From Vibrio sp. VB16 (lineage in GTDB: Bacteria; Pseudomonadota; Gammaproteobacteria; Enterobacterales; Vibrionaceae), in NCBI RefSeq assembly GCF_015594925.2, contig NZ_CP087591.1, positions 620,001 to 684,000 on the forward strand: a stretch of DNA of 64,000 nt, in the 5' to 3' direction. The notes under the pieces are model-generated. The model saw nothing but the letters and a program-made list of their open reading frames with translations, had not been told where the DNA came from and ran no database searches. Below, piece after piece: positions 26,708-36,249 of this stretch. How positions within the stretch are numbered: the first letter of the stretch is position 1; each line of letters starts with the position of its first letter. The position numbers and the translations under genes were made by a program.

Positions 26708-29194
26708 CTAGGCTTTTCCGATCTTAACCGCGCATTTCTTGTAGTCCGTCTCTTTTGATAGTGGATCAGTCGCATCAAGGGTTAGCTTGTTGGTTAACTG
26801 ACTAGCATCGAAAAACGGCATAAATACGAGGCCTTGCGGTACCTTATTACGTCCACGAGTTTCAACGTGACTGGTAACTTCACCACGACGCGAAGCAATA
26901 GTTATTGCGTCTCCACGGCGTAAACCACGTTTCTTAGCGTCCAATGGGTGCATATAAACAACAGCATCCGGGAAGGCGCGGTACAACTCCGGCACACGAC
27001 GGGTCATAGAACCTGTATGCCAATGCTCAAGTACACGACCTGTACATAGCCATAGGTCGTACTCTTCATCTGGAGATTCCGCTGCCGGCTCGTAAGGAAG
27101 CGCAAAGATCACAGCTTTCTTATCTGGTTTACCGTAGAACGAATACTCTTCACCTTCATTTACATATGGGTCATAGCCTTCAACATAACGCCATAAGGTT
27201 TCTTTACCATCAACCACAGGCCAGCGAAGGCCACGAGCTTTATGATACATATCGAATGGTGCTAAATCGTGCGCATGACCGCGACCAAAGTACGCATATT
27301 CTTCAAACAAACCTTTTTGAACGTAGAAGCCAAAGTCACGAGACTCATCATTCAATTGGCCTTCCGCTAATTCATCAACGCTGAATTTATTCACTTCACC
27401 ATTTTCGAATAGAACTTGGAATAATGTCTTACCAGCAAGCTCTGGTTTCTTATCGATAAGTTCTTGTGGCCAAACCTCTTCTACTTTAAAGCGTTTGGAG
27501 AACTCCATTACTTGCCACATATCTGACTTAGCTTCACCCGGTGGTGAGACTTGTTGACGCCAGAACTGCGTACGACGCTCTGCGTTACCGTAAGCCCCTT
27601 CTTTTTCTACCCACATAGCGGTTGGAAGAATAAGATCAGCAGCCATCGCCGTAACCGTTGGATACGGATCAGAAACAACGATGAAGTTCGCTGGATCACG
27701 ATAACCTGGAAGGCGGTCTTCGTTCATGTTCGGGCCAGCTTGCATGTTGTTATTACATTGGACCCAGTAAGCATTTAGTTTACGGTCTTTCAACATACGA
27801 TCTTGTAGAACCGCGTGATAACCAGGTTTTGCCGGAATAGTGCCTGCAGGAATATTCCATTTGGTTTCACACATTTCACGGTGTTTAGGATTCATTACCA
27901 CCATATCTGCTGGTAAACGGTGCGCAAACGTACCAACTTCACGAGCCGTACCACATGCGGAAGGCTGACCAGTTAGCGAGAACGGCCCACAACCCGGCTT
28001 AGAGATCTTGCCGGTTAACAAGTGAATGTTATAGACCAAGTTGTTTGCCCATACTCCACGAGTATGTTGGTTGAACCCCATTGTCCAATAAGACACAACT
28101 TTAACTTTAGGATCAGCATACATTTCAGCAAGTTCTTCAAGCTGATCTACTGGTACACCTGAAAGCTTAGAAACGGTTTCTGCATCATAATCAGCGACGA
28201 ATTTTGCATAGTTCTCAAAAGACATTGGCGTCGATTTTTTGCTACCTGGATTCTTTGCCGCTTTTTCAAGTGCATGAGTAGGACGCAACCCATAACCTAT
28301 GTCGGTCTCACCTTCACGGATATTAACGTGCTTATCCATAAAGTCTTGGTTCACCTTATTATTAGAAATAATGTAGTGAGCGATGTAGTTAAGAATCGCA
28401 AGGTCAGTTTGTGGCGTAAAGATAATCGGGTTATCGGCTAACTCATAAGAACGATGCTCATAGGTAGATAGAACCGCAACACGTACATTCTTATCAGACA
28501 AACGACGGTCAGTTAGACGCGACCAAAGGATCGGGTGCATTTCCGCCATGTTTGAACCCCAAAGTACGAATGCATCTGCGTACTCTAAGTCATCATAACA
28601 ACCCATAGGTTCGTCCATACCAAAGGTACGAGCAAAACCGACAACCGCAGACGCCATACAGTGACGAGCGTTAGGATCGAGGTTGTTAGAACGGAATCCC
28701 GCTTTAAAAAGTTTTACTGCGGCGTAACCTTCCCAGACAGTCCACTGACCAGAACCAAACATGCCCACGGCAGTTGGTCCTTTTTCTTTCAGTGTTGCCT
28801 TGAATTTCTCTTCCATTATATCGAAAGCTTCATCCCAACTTACCGGGGTAAATTCACCTTCTTTATCGTAAACACCATCGGTTTTACGCAATAACGGTTG
28901 AGTCAAACGGTCATTCCCGTACATGATCTTCGGTAGGAAATACCCTTTAATACAGTTCAAACCACGGTTTACTGGTGCGTCTGGGTCACCTTGAGATGCT
29001 ACTACTCGGCCGTTCTGCGTACCGACTAGAACACTACAACCAGTACCACAGAAACGGCAGGGTGCTTTATCCCAATTTACTTCATTATCTTTTCCAGCAG
29101 CCTGAGCAATCGATGTTGGAAGTATAACTCCCGTTATCGATGCCGCAGCAACCGCTGCATTTGCCTTCAAGAAACTTCGTCTACTGACACTCAT
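26708..29194 (-). CDS. napA: NapA periplasmic nitrate reductase, catalytic subunit
   Basis: NapA reduces nitrate to nitrite in the periplasm with a bis-MGD molybdenum cofactor and one [4Fe-4S] cluster. The twin-arginine signal (SRRSFLK), cluster cysteines (CRFCGTGCSV and the later NCIKGY) and the likely molybdenum-ligand Cys in ARHCMASA are all visible. From the ATG at 29194, which follows GAGGA, the protein is 828 residues, equal to my recollection of E. coli NapA; a TTG frame to 29227 adds eleven residues before the Tat motif. Confidence 0.96.
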   Translation of the reverse strand: MSVSRRSFLKANAAVAAASITGVILPTSIAQAAGKDNEVNWDKAPCRFCGTGCSVLVGTQNGRVVASQGDPDAPVNRGLNCIKGYFLPKIMYGNDRLTQPLLRKTDGVYDKEGEFTPVSWDEAFDIMEEKFKATLKEKGPTAVGMFGSGQWTVWEGYAAVKLFKAGFRSNNLDPNARHCMASAVVGFARTFGMDEPMGCYDDLEYADAFVLWGSNMAEMHPILWSRLTDRRLSDKNVRVAVLSTYEHRSYELADNPIIFTPQTDLAILNYIAHYIISNNKVNQDFMDKHVNIREGETDIGYGLRPTHALEKAAKNPGSKKSTPMSFENYAKFVADYDAETVSKLSGVPVDQLEELAEMYADPKVKVVSYWTMGFNQHTRGVWANNLVYNIHLLTGKISKPGCGPFSLTGQPSACGTAREVGTFAHRLPADMVVMNPKHREMCETKWNIPAGTIPAKPGYHAVLQDRMLKDRKLNAYWVQCNNNMQAGPNMNEDRLPGYRDPANFIVVSDPYPTVTAMAADLILPTAMWVEKEGAYGNAERRTQFWRQQVSPPGEAKSDMWQVMEFSKRFKVEEVWPQELIDKKPELAGKTLFQVLFENGEVNKFSVDELAEGQLNDESRDFGFYVQKGLFEEYAYFGRGHAHDLAPFDMYHKARGLRWPVVDGKETLWRYVEGYDPYVNEGEEYSFYGKPDKKAVIFALPYEPAAESPDEEYDLWLCTGRVLEHWHTGSMTRRVPELYRAFPDAVVYMHPLDAKKRGLRRGDAITIASRRGEVTSHVETRGRNKVPQGLVFMPFFDASQLTNKLTLDATDPLSKETDYKKCAVKIGKA

Positions 29195-29204
29195 TTTTGC
29201 TTCC

Positions 29205-29456
29205 TCAGTCAAGCTCAACTTGCTCATCCATTTGATGGAAAACCAGAGTTGCCGCTAGCACCCCTGGCAATAGTTTAATTTTATCAAAACGATCCGCGAG
29301 GCTGTCACGACTATCACCTTCGATAACCACAACTAACTTGCCCACTTCACTTGTTCCAGGGACTTCAGTTCCTGGCATTGCCTCTATTGCAGCTTTCACC
29401 GCTTCGAGTTTGTCAGCGGCGGCGTGCACCGCTAAACTGCTCACGTGATAACTCAT
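29205..29456 (-). CDS. napD: NapD maturation chaperone of NapA
   Basis: This 83-residue protein binds the twin-arginine signal of NapA before export in the known family. Length and the start SYHVSSLAVHA are typical, and it directly abuts napF and precedes napA by 10 bases. Confidence 0.92.
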   Translation of the reverse strand: MSYHVSSLAVHAAADKLEAVKAAIEAMPGTEVPGTSEVGKLVVVIEGDSRDSLADRFDKIKLLPGVLAATLVFHQMDEQVELD

Positions 29457-29990
29457 CTATGCTTCCTGTTTTATGCTTTCCATTTTATACATACCGATTG
29501 CATCAGATGGACATGGCTTGATACAGCCTCCGCACCCAGTACATTCAAATTCATTTATTAATGGCTTTGCACTTCCACCCACTTGAAGGCGGAATTTAAT
29601 TGCTGAATATTCGCAATTATCACCACAAACTCGACACTCAACACCTTGTATCGACAAACACGTGTCATTAATTTTTGCGACTTGTTTCCAAGGTTTTTCA
29701 GTCCGCGAAACAAGAGGTTCAGCTCGTGGAGAAAAAAGAGATTCGGGACATGTATCTGCACATTTTTCGCAAAAGGAGCATTCACCTTTGCTAAAATCGA
29801 CTTCAGGAAAACCTCCGTCTCCCTGAATAATGATGGCGGTTTCGCAGACGTCTAGACACTTGTTACAACGACTACATCCAGCGATAAAAGTCTGTTCATC
29901 GACAAGCCATGGCATCCGTTGAGGTGCTTGTGTATCTAATTGCGCTTTTGGTATTCGGCTAAACAAACGACGCCGTGCTAAATCGACCAA
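29457..29990 (-). CDS. napF: NapF cytoplasmic iron-sulfur protein
   Basis: This 177-residue ferredoxin-type protein has cysteine clusters CSRCNKCLDVC, CSFCEKCADTCP and CTGCGGCIKPCP plus CRVCGDNC. It assists maturation of NapA's iron-sulfur cluster in the known family. It is the first gene of napFDAGHBC, transcribed from the region shared with narQ. Confidence 0.93.
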   Translation of the reverse strand: MVDLARRRLFSRIPKAQLDTQAPQRMPWLVDEQTFIAGCSRCNKCLDVCETAIIIQGDGGFPEVDFSKGECSFCEKCADTCPESLFSPRAEPLVSRTEKPWKQVAKINDTCLSIQGVECRVCGDNCEYSAIKFRLQVGGSAKPLINEFECTGCGGCIKPCPSDAIGMYKMESIKQEA

Positions 29991-30084
29991 AGCTTTCCTC
30001 TGTAAATGACTGTAACAATTATATTAGTGACCAAATTAACAAACGTCTTTAAGTAGACATTTTTGTTAATATTTTTATTTATTC

Positions 30085-30090
30085 ATTATA
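30085..30090 (-). promoter_or_regulatory. Likely -10 box of the nap operon
   Basis: TATAAT on the minus strand, 95 bases upstream of napF. The matching -35 position (30108-30113) reads AACCCA, poor, which fits an activator-dependent promoter. Confidence 0.5.
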
Positions 30091-30123
30091 ACTTTAGTCT
30101 AAGATGTGGGTTCGGCTAATAAA

Positions 30124-30139
30124 TACCTACAAAGAGGTA
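30124..30139. promoter_or_regulatory. Likely NarP 7-2-7 binding site
   Basis: Two heptamers in inverted order, TACCTAC and AGAGGTA, separated by two bases. The second reads TACCTCT on the other strand, a full match to TACYYMT; the first has one mismatch. The 7-2-7 layout is what NarP binds in enterobacteria. It lies about 53 bases upstream of the inferred nap start and next to the FNR-like box. Confidence 0.65.
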
Positions 30140-30153
30140 ATTAGCTTGTGAAC

Positions 30154-30167
30154 TTGAGCAAGATCAA
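30154..30167. promoter_or_regulatory. FNR-like box in the nap-narQ region
   Basis: TTGAG-CAAG-ATCAA matches the FNR consensus TTGAT-N4-ATCAA at nine of ten positions. Together with the NarP site it mirrors the anaerobic and nitrate control known for napF in E. coli, with the NarP site nearer the nap promoter. Confidence 0.6.
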
Positions 30168-30233
30168 TATTTATTATCGCTTTAGTTCACACAATAACCA
30201 ATTCTATTCCATGCTCAATCGGGGGAAATTTAA

Positions 30234-31919
30234 TTGCGACGTGCTCAGATTTCTGTAACGAAAACAATTGCAAGAGCAATGATAATCATTCTCCTTTTAT
30301 CGGTAATATCAACGCTGATTACATTGATCTCGTTATACTCCAATTTAGATGATGCCGAAGCCATAAATATTGCGGGTTCGCTTCGCATGCAGAGCTATCG
30401 CTTGGCCTTTGATATAGAGACACAATCGGTCCTATTTTATGATCATATTATCAGCTATGAACGTTCTCTAAACTCCCCAACGTTACGAGCAATTGAAAAT
30501 TGGATAACGCCAGATTCATTGGTAAACAATTATCAACATTTATTGGAACGCTGGGAGGCACTACACCCAGCCCTGTTATCAGAAAACAAATTTTCCTACT
30601 TAGATGAAGTTGCCACATACGTCAATCAAATCGATATTTTTGTCTATGAGCTGCAGAAATTCTCTCAGCTTAAACTACAAATTTTATCTCTCGCTTATGG
30701 GTTGGTTTTTATACTTATTTTAACGGTTGTTTCATATGTCATCTATTTTTCTCAGAAAAAGATCGTAAAACCACTGAGACAATTGATGGTCGCAAGCAAA
30801 GAAGTCCAATCAGGTAATTTCAGTTTCAAATTGAGAATTAGAAGTCAAAATGAGCTTGGTGTATTAGCTGGCGCTTTTAACGGAATGTCCACGGAGTTAG
30901 AAAAATATTATTCTGAGCTTGAACAAAAAATATCTGAAAAAACTCACCGTTTAGAGCATGCTAAAAACTCCCTTGAAGTTCTCTACGGATGCCAACAAGA
31001 ACTTTCTGTCAGCCATCTTGGAGAAGAAAACTTTAAGAACATACTCTCTTACTTACAAGCAACGGAAGGAGTGACTGCGGTACGTCTGGTTGTTAAAGAG
31101 GCACATGCAGAATGGGACCTTTTGGTCGGCGACGCAGATAACTCTACTTGGCATGTTGAACCGCTAAAAATTGATGGCGATATAATGGGAAAGCTCGAAT
31201 GGCAGTTCATCCTCCCTTGCCCTGATCAAGAGCTCATCGCTAACGTAGCCAATATTCTTGCTCGCGGTCTATACTATAATAATACTCAGAAACAGACCCA
31301 ACAACTATTGCTAATGGAAGAGCGCGCAACCATTGCCAGAGAGTTACACGATTCTATTGCACAGTCTCTATCTTACTTAAAAATTCAAACTACGTTACTC
31401 AATCGAAGTATCGCGAAGCCAAATATGGAACTTGCGGGAGAGACCGCAAAAGAGATAGATACGCAACTGAGTGCGACCTACACACAGTTACGCGAATTGC
31501 TCAGCACGTTTAGATTGACGATTGGCAAGGCAAATCTAGAGGAAGCATTGCAAGAACTACTTAAACCGTTAGAAGAACAGACAAAGGCGAAGATAATTCT
31601 AGAAAACACACTTGCATCAATATCTCTTCGTGCAAACCATCAGGTACACGTGATACAGCTGATTAGAGAAGCGGTACTCAATGCCATAAAACACGCAAAT
31701 GCATCTGAAATAAAGATAAATTGTCACCAACAAGATCGATCAGTTAATATCAGTATTGTTGATAATGGTAACGGATTCTGCACTAGCATTGAAAAGCTGA
31801 ATCATTACGGTTTAACCATCATGTCTGAACGCGCCGATCGTCTAAATGGTGAGCTCAAAGTATTTAGTAGCCCGGGTGAAGGCTGTACAGTACAGCTGCT
31901 TTTCCCCCTACAGATGTAG
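30234..31919 (+). CDS. narQ: NarQ nitrate/nitrite sensor histidine kinase
   Basis: This 561-residue kinase has two membrane segments (about 15-36 and 148-170), with the nitrate-binding P-box right after TM1 (AGSLRMQSYRL, residues 47-57), a HAMP domain, a GAF-like linker, the phospho-accepting His in ARELHDSIAQSLSYL and an HATPase_c domain (DNGNGF). It phosphorylates NarP in response to nitrate. The start is a TTG at 30234 after GGGGGAAA. Divergent from napF, 35 bases upstream of narP. Confidence 0.93.
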   Translation: MRRAQISVTKTIARAMIIILLLSVISTLITLISLYSNLDDAEAINIAGSLRMQSYRLAFDIETQSVLFYDHIISYERSLNSPTLRAIENWITPDSLVNNYQHLLERWEALHPALLSENKFSYLDEVATYVNQIDIFVYELQKFSQLKLQILSLAYGLVFILILTVVSYVIYFSQKKIVKPLRQLMVASKEVQSGNFSFKLRIRSQNELGVLAGAFNGMSTELEKYYSELEQKISEKTHRLEHAKNSLEVLYGCQQELSVSHLGEENFKNILSYLQATEGVTAVRLVVKEAHAEWDLLVGDADNSTWHVEPLKIDGDIMGKLEWQFILPCPDQELIANVANILARGLYYNNTQKQTQQLLLMEERATIARELHDSIAQSLSYLKIQTTLLNRSIAKPNMELAGETAKEIDTQLSATYTQLRELLSTFRLTIGKANLEEALQELLKPLEEQTKAKIILENTLASISLRANHQVHVIQLIREAVLNAIKHANASEIKINCHQQDRSVNISIVDNGNGFCTSIEKLNHYGLTIMSERADRLNGELKVFSSPGEGCTVQLLFPLQM

Positions 31920-31953
31920 ATTAACCTGAACTCGTATTAAATTAGGAAAAGAA

Positions 31954-32583
31954 ATGTCAAATTGGAACGTATTATTAGTCGATGACCACCCTCTAATGAG
32001 AAGAGGAGTAAGTCAGCTCCTATCTTTCGAAGATGAGTTCACCGTTATTGCTGAAGCCAGTAATGGTGCCGATGCCGTTACCATTGCATGCCAAAAAGAA
32101 CCTGACCTGATATTACTCGATCTCAATATGAAAGGCATGTCCGGTCTCGACACCCTTAAAGTACTGCGAGAAGAAGGCGTAACGTCAACCGTTATCGTGC
32201 TTACAGTCTCTGACAACAAACAAGACATTAAAGCATTAGTCGATGCTGGTGCTGACGGTTACCTGCTTAAAGATACCGAACCAGATGAACTCATTCGTCT
32301 GCTTAAACAAGCGATGGTCACAGGGAATGCATATAACGAGTATGTGTTGGAAATAATGCGTGACAAATCAGTGAGTGATGACATGTTTAGCTCACTAACG
32401 GATCGCGAGAAGGAAATTCTTGTCGAGGTCGCGAGAGGCTTTAGTAATCGACAAATTGCTGATCGGTTATTTATTTCTGAAGCAACGGTGAAGGTACACA
32501 TCAAGAGCTTACTTAAAAAGCTTTGCGTAAAATCCCGCGTTGCAGCAACCGTCCTTTATTTAGAAAATAAAGGCAAATCGTAA
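31954..32583 (+). CDS. narP: NarP nitrate/nitrite response regulator
   Basis: This 209-residue NarL/FixJ-family regulator has an intact receiver (VDDHPLMRRGV and acceptor Asp in LILLDLNMKGMSG) and a C-terminal LuxR-type helix-turn-helix (LTDREKEILVEVARGFSNRQ). The narQ-narP pairing next to nap, with no narX-narL here, favours NarP. It probably activates napF through the site at 30124-30139. Confidence 0.93.
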   Translation: MSNWNVLLVDDHPLMRRGVSQLLSFEDEFTVIAEASNGADAVTIACQKEPDLILLDLNMKGMSGLDTLKVLREEGVTSTVIVLTVSDNKQDIKALVDAGADGYLLKDTEPDELIRLLKQAMVTGNAYNEYVLEIMRDKSVSDDMFSSLTDREKEILVEVARGFSNRQIADRLFISEATVKVHIKSLLKKLCVKSRVAATVLYLENKGKS

Positions 32584-32589
32584 CCAGTT

Positions 32590-32615
32590 CCCCCAACAAC
32601 TCTTGTTGTTGGGGG
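32590..32615 (+). terminator. Terminator of narQP
   Basis: Perfect 10-bp GC-rich stem (32590-32599 and 32606-32615), loop of six, followed by TTATTTATT, seven bases after the narP stop. Confidence 0.9.
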
Positions 32616-32644
32616 TTATTTATTCAGCCGTCATCTCTCATCGG

Positions 32645-32675
32645 TTTCCTTCAGGCTTTAATATCCTGAAGGAAA
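32645..32675 (-). terminator. Putative terminator of the SnoaL-like lipoprotein gene
   Basis: Perfect 11-bp stem (32645-32655 and 32665-32675) just after the stop at 32693. There is no strong U-tract on the minus strand, so confidence is moderate. Confidence 0.55.
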
Positions 32676-32692
32676 CTCACTTTCTTCGAAGT

Positions 32693-33568
32693 TTACTTAA
32701 AACCAAACTTACCGTTTGTGTTTTTCCATTCCGCCTTAACAGGGATCTCTTCAATCGTATCCCAATGTTCGATAATCATCTCATTCTCAACTCGAAACAA
32801 ATCGTAGAATGCAACATGTTTATTCAAGAACTTGCCTTCGCTAATAGATAATACAAAGTTACCTTGACCTAAGATCTTATGATTTTCAGCATAAACCATT
32901 GGTAGACCCGCCTCAGTTAATGCTTTAATGGCTTCACCGAAACCGCTTAGGCCGTCAGCAACGCCACTATTATGTTGTAGGTAGTCTTGATCTTCCGGGC
33001 CAATGAACTGACCAATTTTTGCCATTTCACCTTTGATAAGGATGGAGTCGACAAAATCAGTAACCATCGCTTTGTTGGCTTCTGTTTTATCTAGATCCGT
33101 AACTTCAGTCATTCCATCAAATTGAGTTCGACCACTTGAATTCGCTGGTGCAACATCTGCTAGGTTATCCCAATGCTCTACAATTTTCCCTTGTTCAAAA
33201 CGAAATACGTCAAAACCGGCTTTAGGGCCAAAAAAGTCATATTCAGTATGAAGAATAACGTACTCACCATCTTGAAACACACGTTTAACATCTGCTTTAG
33301 CACTGCCTGCTGGCAGCATCTGCATGACAGCACCAAAACCCGCTAGCCCATCACTAATGGCCAAATTATGCTGAATATATTGATCAGGATTGATATAAGC
33401 GATGGGTCCTGGGTCACCTGTTTCTATAGACGAAATAAGTTGAATCGCTTTATCTTTATTTGAAACTGTTTCTGTTTCACTCGCGACTGAAGAGCATGCT
33501 GCAAGGCCCATAATACCAGCGGCAATGAAACTATTACTGAATACATTAGAAAGTGATAATTTTTTCAT
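32693..33568 (-). CDS. Lipoprotein with two SnoaL/NTF2-like domains
   Basis: This 291-residue protein has a lipoprotein signal (lipobox LAAC, Cys near residue 25) and two similar halves, each a SnoaL-like (NTF2 fold) domain. The repeats show as QHNLAISDGLAGFGAVMQML and QHNSGVADGLSGFGEAIKAL, and both contain FRxExxxIVEHWDxxxx-like ends. Single-domain relatives are small polyketide cyclase-like proteins of unknown role. I start at 33568, after AAGGGAACA; the frame reaches 33616. It is 97 bases downstream of an AraC regulator in the same direction. Confidence 0.8.
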   Translation of the reverse strand: MKKLSLSNVFSNSFIAAGIMGLAACSSVASETETVSNKDKAIQLISSIETGDPGPIAYINPDQYIQHNLAISDGLAGFGAVMQMLPAGSAKADVKRVFQDGEYVILHTEYDFFGPKAGFDVFRFEQGKIVEHWDNLADVAPANSSGRTQFDGMTEVTDLDKTEANKAMVTDFVDSILIKGEMAKIGQFIGPEDQDYLQHNSGVADGLSGFGEAIKALTEAGLPMVYAENHKILGQGNFVLSISEGKFLNKHVAFYDLFRVENEMIIEHWDTIEEIPVKAEWKNTNGKFGFK

Positions 33569-33665
33569 TTTTTTGTTCCCTTGTTTGGATGCGTGCATAT
33601 TAGTCACTATTTCCAAATAGGGGCAGAGTAGATATTTGCCTAAAAATGGTCAATTTCGAACCCCA

Positions 33666-34541
33666 CTACAATATGGGCTTCAAGTAGGCTTTCTGGAATT
33701 GGCTTGGTGTCGCATCGACGTGTTTCTTAAAATATTTCACAAAATTGCTCGCGTCTTCAAACCCAAAGTCATAGGCCATCTGTTGTGTTGTTATATTGCT
33801 GACGACTAGGTTTCTTTTGATTTCTATCATCGTATACGCGTCAATCAATTGTTTCGCGGTTAAATCAGTGGCAAGTTTACATACCTGATTGAGTGTTTTA
33901 TATGTGGTATTAATTTGATTGGCATACCAATTAGCATCGCGTATTTTCTTAAAATGCTCAAAAAGTAAATCCAAAAATCGAGCGAACTTATTGCTCTGCT
34001 CATGAGAAAGCTTATCGTGGCGAAGCTCTGGCCGTAAGCGATGTAAAATCAAAGATAGAGCAGAAAAAAGGTACATAACGATAAGCGGATCCGATTTTAA
34101 ATGCGCTATCTCATTTGTTATTTCACCAAGCAAGGTTTTACATCGGCCATTATCTTGCTTATTTAGCTTTAGCAAAGGTGTATGGTGGCTGTTTAGATGA
34201 GTCGGTGTGTAATTCGGCAAGCGCATATTAGCATGCAGTCGGTCTAAAAAGCCTTGTGTAAATAGTATGATTTTCCCCTTCGGTTGAGAAGAGAAATCAA
34301 ACGCATGAACCTGTTCTCGTTGAATAAAGACAAAAGACCCAGAAGTAAACGGATATTCTTCAAAATCCACCATATGTACTCCCTCGCCCTCCTCTATATA
34401 CAAAAGCATAAAAAAGGTGACACGATGTGGGTCTTCAGGCCTCTGCCTCAAATCTCGTTGGTAAAGAGATTCGAGTTCGACCATTTCAAACTCTGTTTGA
34501 TCGCATTTATTATGTTTAAATCTAATCGCTGGAATATTCAT
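33666..34541 (-). CDS. AraC-family transcriptional regulator
   Basis: This 291-residue protein has an N-terminal cupin-type effector domain (about residues 20-140, IEEGEGVHMVDFEEYPF) and a C-terminal double helix-turn-helix (NQVCKLATDLTAKQLI and QQMAYDFGFEDASNFVKYFK). I use the ATG at 34541, preceded by AGGTG; a frame start at 34553 adds four residues. The same-strand SnoaL-like lipoprotein gene downstream is a likely target or partner. Confidence 0.85.
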   Translation of the reverse strand: MNIPAIRFKHNKCDQTEFEMVELESLYQRDLRQRPEDPHRVTFFMLLYIEEGEGVHMVDFEEYPFTSGSFVFIQREQVHAFDFSSQPKGKIILFTQGFLDRLHANMRLPNYTPTHLNSHHTPLLKLNKQDNGRCKTLLGEITNEIAHLKSDPLIVMYLFSALSLILHRLRPELRHDKLSHEQSNKFARFLDLLFEHFKKIRDANWYANQINTTYKTLNQVCKLATDLTAKQLIDAYTMIEIKRNLVVSNITTQQMAYDFGFEDASNFVKYFKKHVDATPSQFQKAYLKPIL

Positions 34542-34780
34542 ACCACACCTCATTTATACCAAGCTAAGTAAGTTTGTGATCAACTACTTTTCCAGATTGA
34601 TGTTACTACTTTCACTTCAGTTTAATGAAAGGAACCCAAGACACAAGATTCATTCACCGAACTTGTAATACGATGTATAAATGCCAACTTATATGTATGT
34701 ATTTATTATTCTTAGCAATTCTCTCAATTTAGAGCGATACTTTTAGACTCGCTAACCGAAATAAGGACGTTAAGTAATTT

Positions 34781-36175
34781 ATGACTGACCACATTGATAC
34801 GACCTTACCACTAGACATCAAGACACTCTCCGTTGTGTTCGCGCATATAGAAACAGCCGTCATACTCGCGAGCTTAGACCGTAAAATTGTCAGCATTAAC
34901 GACGCAGCAAAAACACTTTTCGGTTTTAGCGATAAAGAAGTACTGAACAAAAGTACTCGAATGCTATACGCCAATGAGCACGATTTTTCTGATTTAGGGA
35001 GAAATCGCTTTAACGACACCGCCGACTATATCGACGAGTCTTCTATCGTTACCTTCAAAAATAAGTCTGGTTATATTTTTAAGTGTCAAGTGACCGGAGG
35101 ACCTATAAAGAATGCCGCAGGAAAAAGCCTCTTCTATGTTGCGATGATTCAGGATGACTCTTCACGCCTTAATGCGGAAGAGACGTTGAACAAACTCCAC
35201 TCCATAACCTCTAATCAGCAGCTTAATTTCAAACAAAGATTAGAGGCCATACTTCTGTTGGGTTGTGACCACTATGGTTTACCTATCGGTATATTTAGTA
35301 AAATTGATGGCAATCGTTATGTCATTCAACAGGCTGTACACCCGGACAATCAATTAAAAGAACAGATGGCTTTTGCTTTGGATAAGACATATTGCACGCA
35401 TGTTTTTCAGGCTAACAAAGCAAAAGGATTTCATAGCGTTGCGACGAGTGAAATTGAATCCCATCCTTGTTATCAGAATTTCAAACTCGAAGCGTACATA
35501 GGTGTGCCTATTTTCGTTGATGGTCTGCGCTATGGCACACTCAACTTCTCAAGTAATTCGCCAACCAAACCATTTATAAGACAAGATTATGAATTGATCC
35601 GATTGTTCGCGGAGTGGGTAGGCCATGAGATTGCTCGCAATAATGACCTAAATGCATTGAAGAACGCCCACGACCAACTCGAAGTATTAGCCAATACCGA
35701 TGCGTTAACTGGATTAGCCAATCGAGGATTTCTAGAACAAGTATTACAAGACTACATAAAAAATAGATTTCGCCATAAACATGGCCTAGTTGTCGCCCTA
35801 TTTGATTTTGACAATTTCAAAGACATTAACGATAAACATGGCCATGCTATTGGAGACGAGGCGCTGAAGGTTTTTGCTCATGTCGCCAATGAATTTGGCC
35901 GGAGTGATGACGTCTATGGTCGCTGGGGCGGCGAAGAGTTTTTAGCCATATTTCCCTCCAAAAACGTTCAAGGCATCTCAACTTCCTTAGAAAGACTGCA
36001 AAGCAATATTAGACAAGCAGGTTTAAACATTGCGGATAAGGCGATCGTATTAACCGTGAGTGTCGGTGTCACTATGTTGGAGGATGACGACGATATTTGC
36101 ACCCTATTAAAAAGAGTGGATACATTACTTTATAAAGCCAAAGATAACGGACGAGATTGCATTGAAATAGGGTAG
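34781..36175 (+). CDS. PAS-GAF-GGDEF diguanylate cyclase
   Basis: This 464-residue cytoplasmic protein has PAS (about residues 15-130), GAF (about 150-295) and GGDEF (about 305-460) domains. The active site reads GGEEF and an inhibitory I-site RSDD stands five residues before it, so it should be an active, product-inhibited c-di-GMP synthase. PAS and GAF ligands are unknown. It is monocistronic and converges on a LysR gene. Confidence 0.88.
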   Translation: MTDHIDTTLPLDIKTLSVVFAHIETAVILASLDRKIVSINDAAKTLFGFSDKEVLNKSTRMLYANEHDFSDLGRNRFNDTADYIDESSIVTFKNKSGYIFKCQVTGGPIKNAAGKSLFYVAMIQDDSSRLNAEETLNKLHSITSNQQLNFKQRLEAILLLGCDHYGLPIGIFSKIDGNRYVIQQAVHPDNQLKEQMAFALDKTYCTHVFQANKAKGFHSVATSEIESHPCYQNFKLEAYIGVPIFVDGLRYGTLNFSSNSPTKPFIRQDYELIRLFAEWVGHEIARNNDLNALKNAHDQLEVLANTDALTGLANRGFLEQVLQDYIKNRFRHKHGLVVALFDFDNFKDINDKHGHAIGDEALKVFAHVANEFGRSDDVYGRWGGEEFLAIFPSKNVQGISTSLERLQSNIRQAGLNIADKAIVLTVSVGVTMLEDDDDICTLLKRVDTLLYKAKDNGRDCIEIG

Positions 36176-36249
36176 TATTTATCAACATACAGCAATCCCA
36201 AACGAATGGCAGAGATCTGTACTTCGAGAAAGACTCTGCCTTTATGCTT

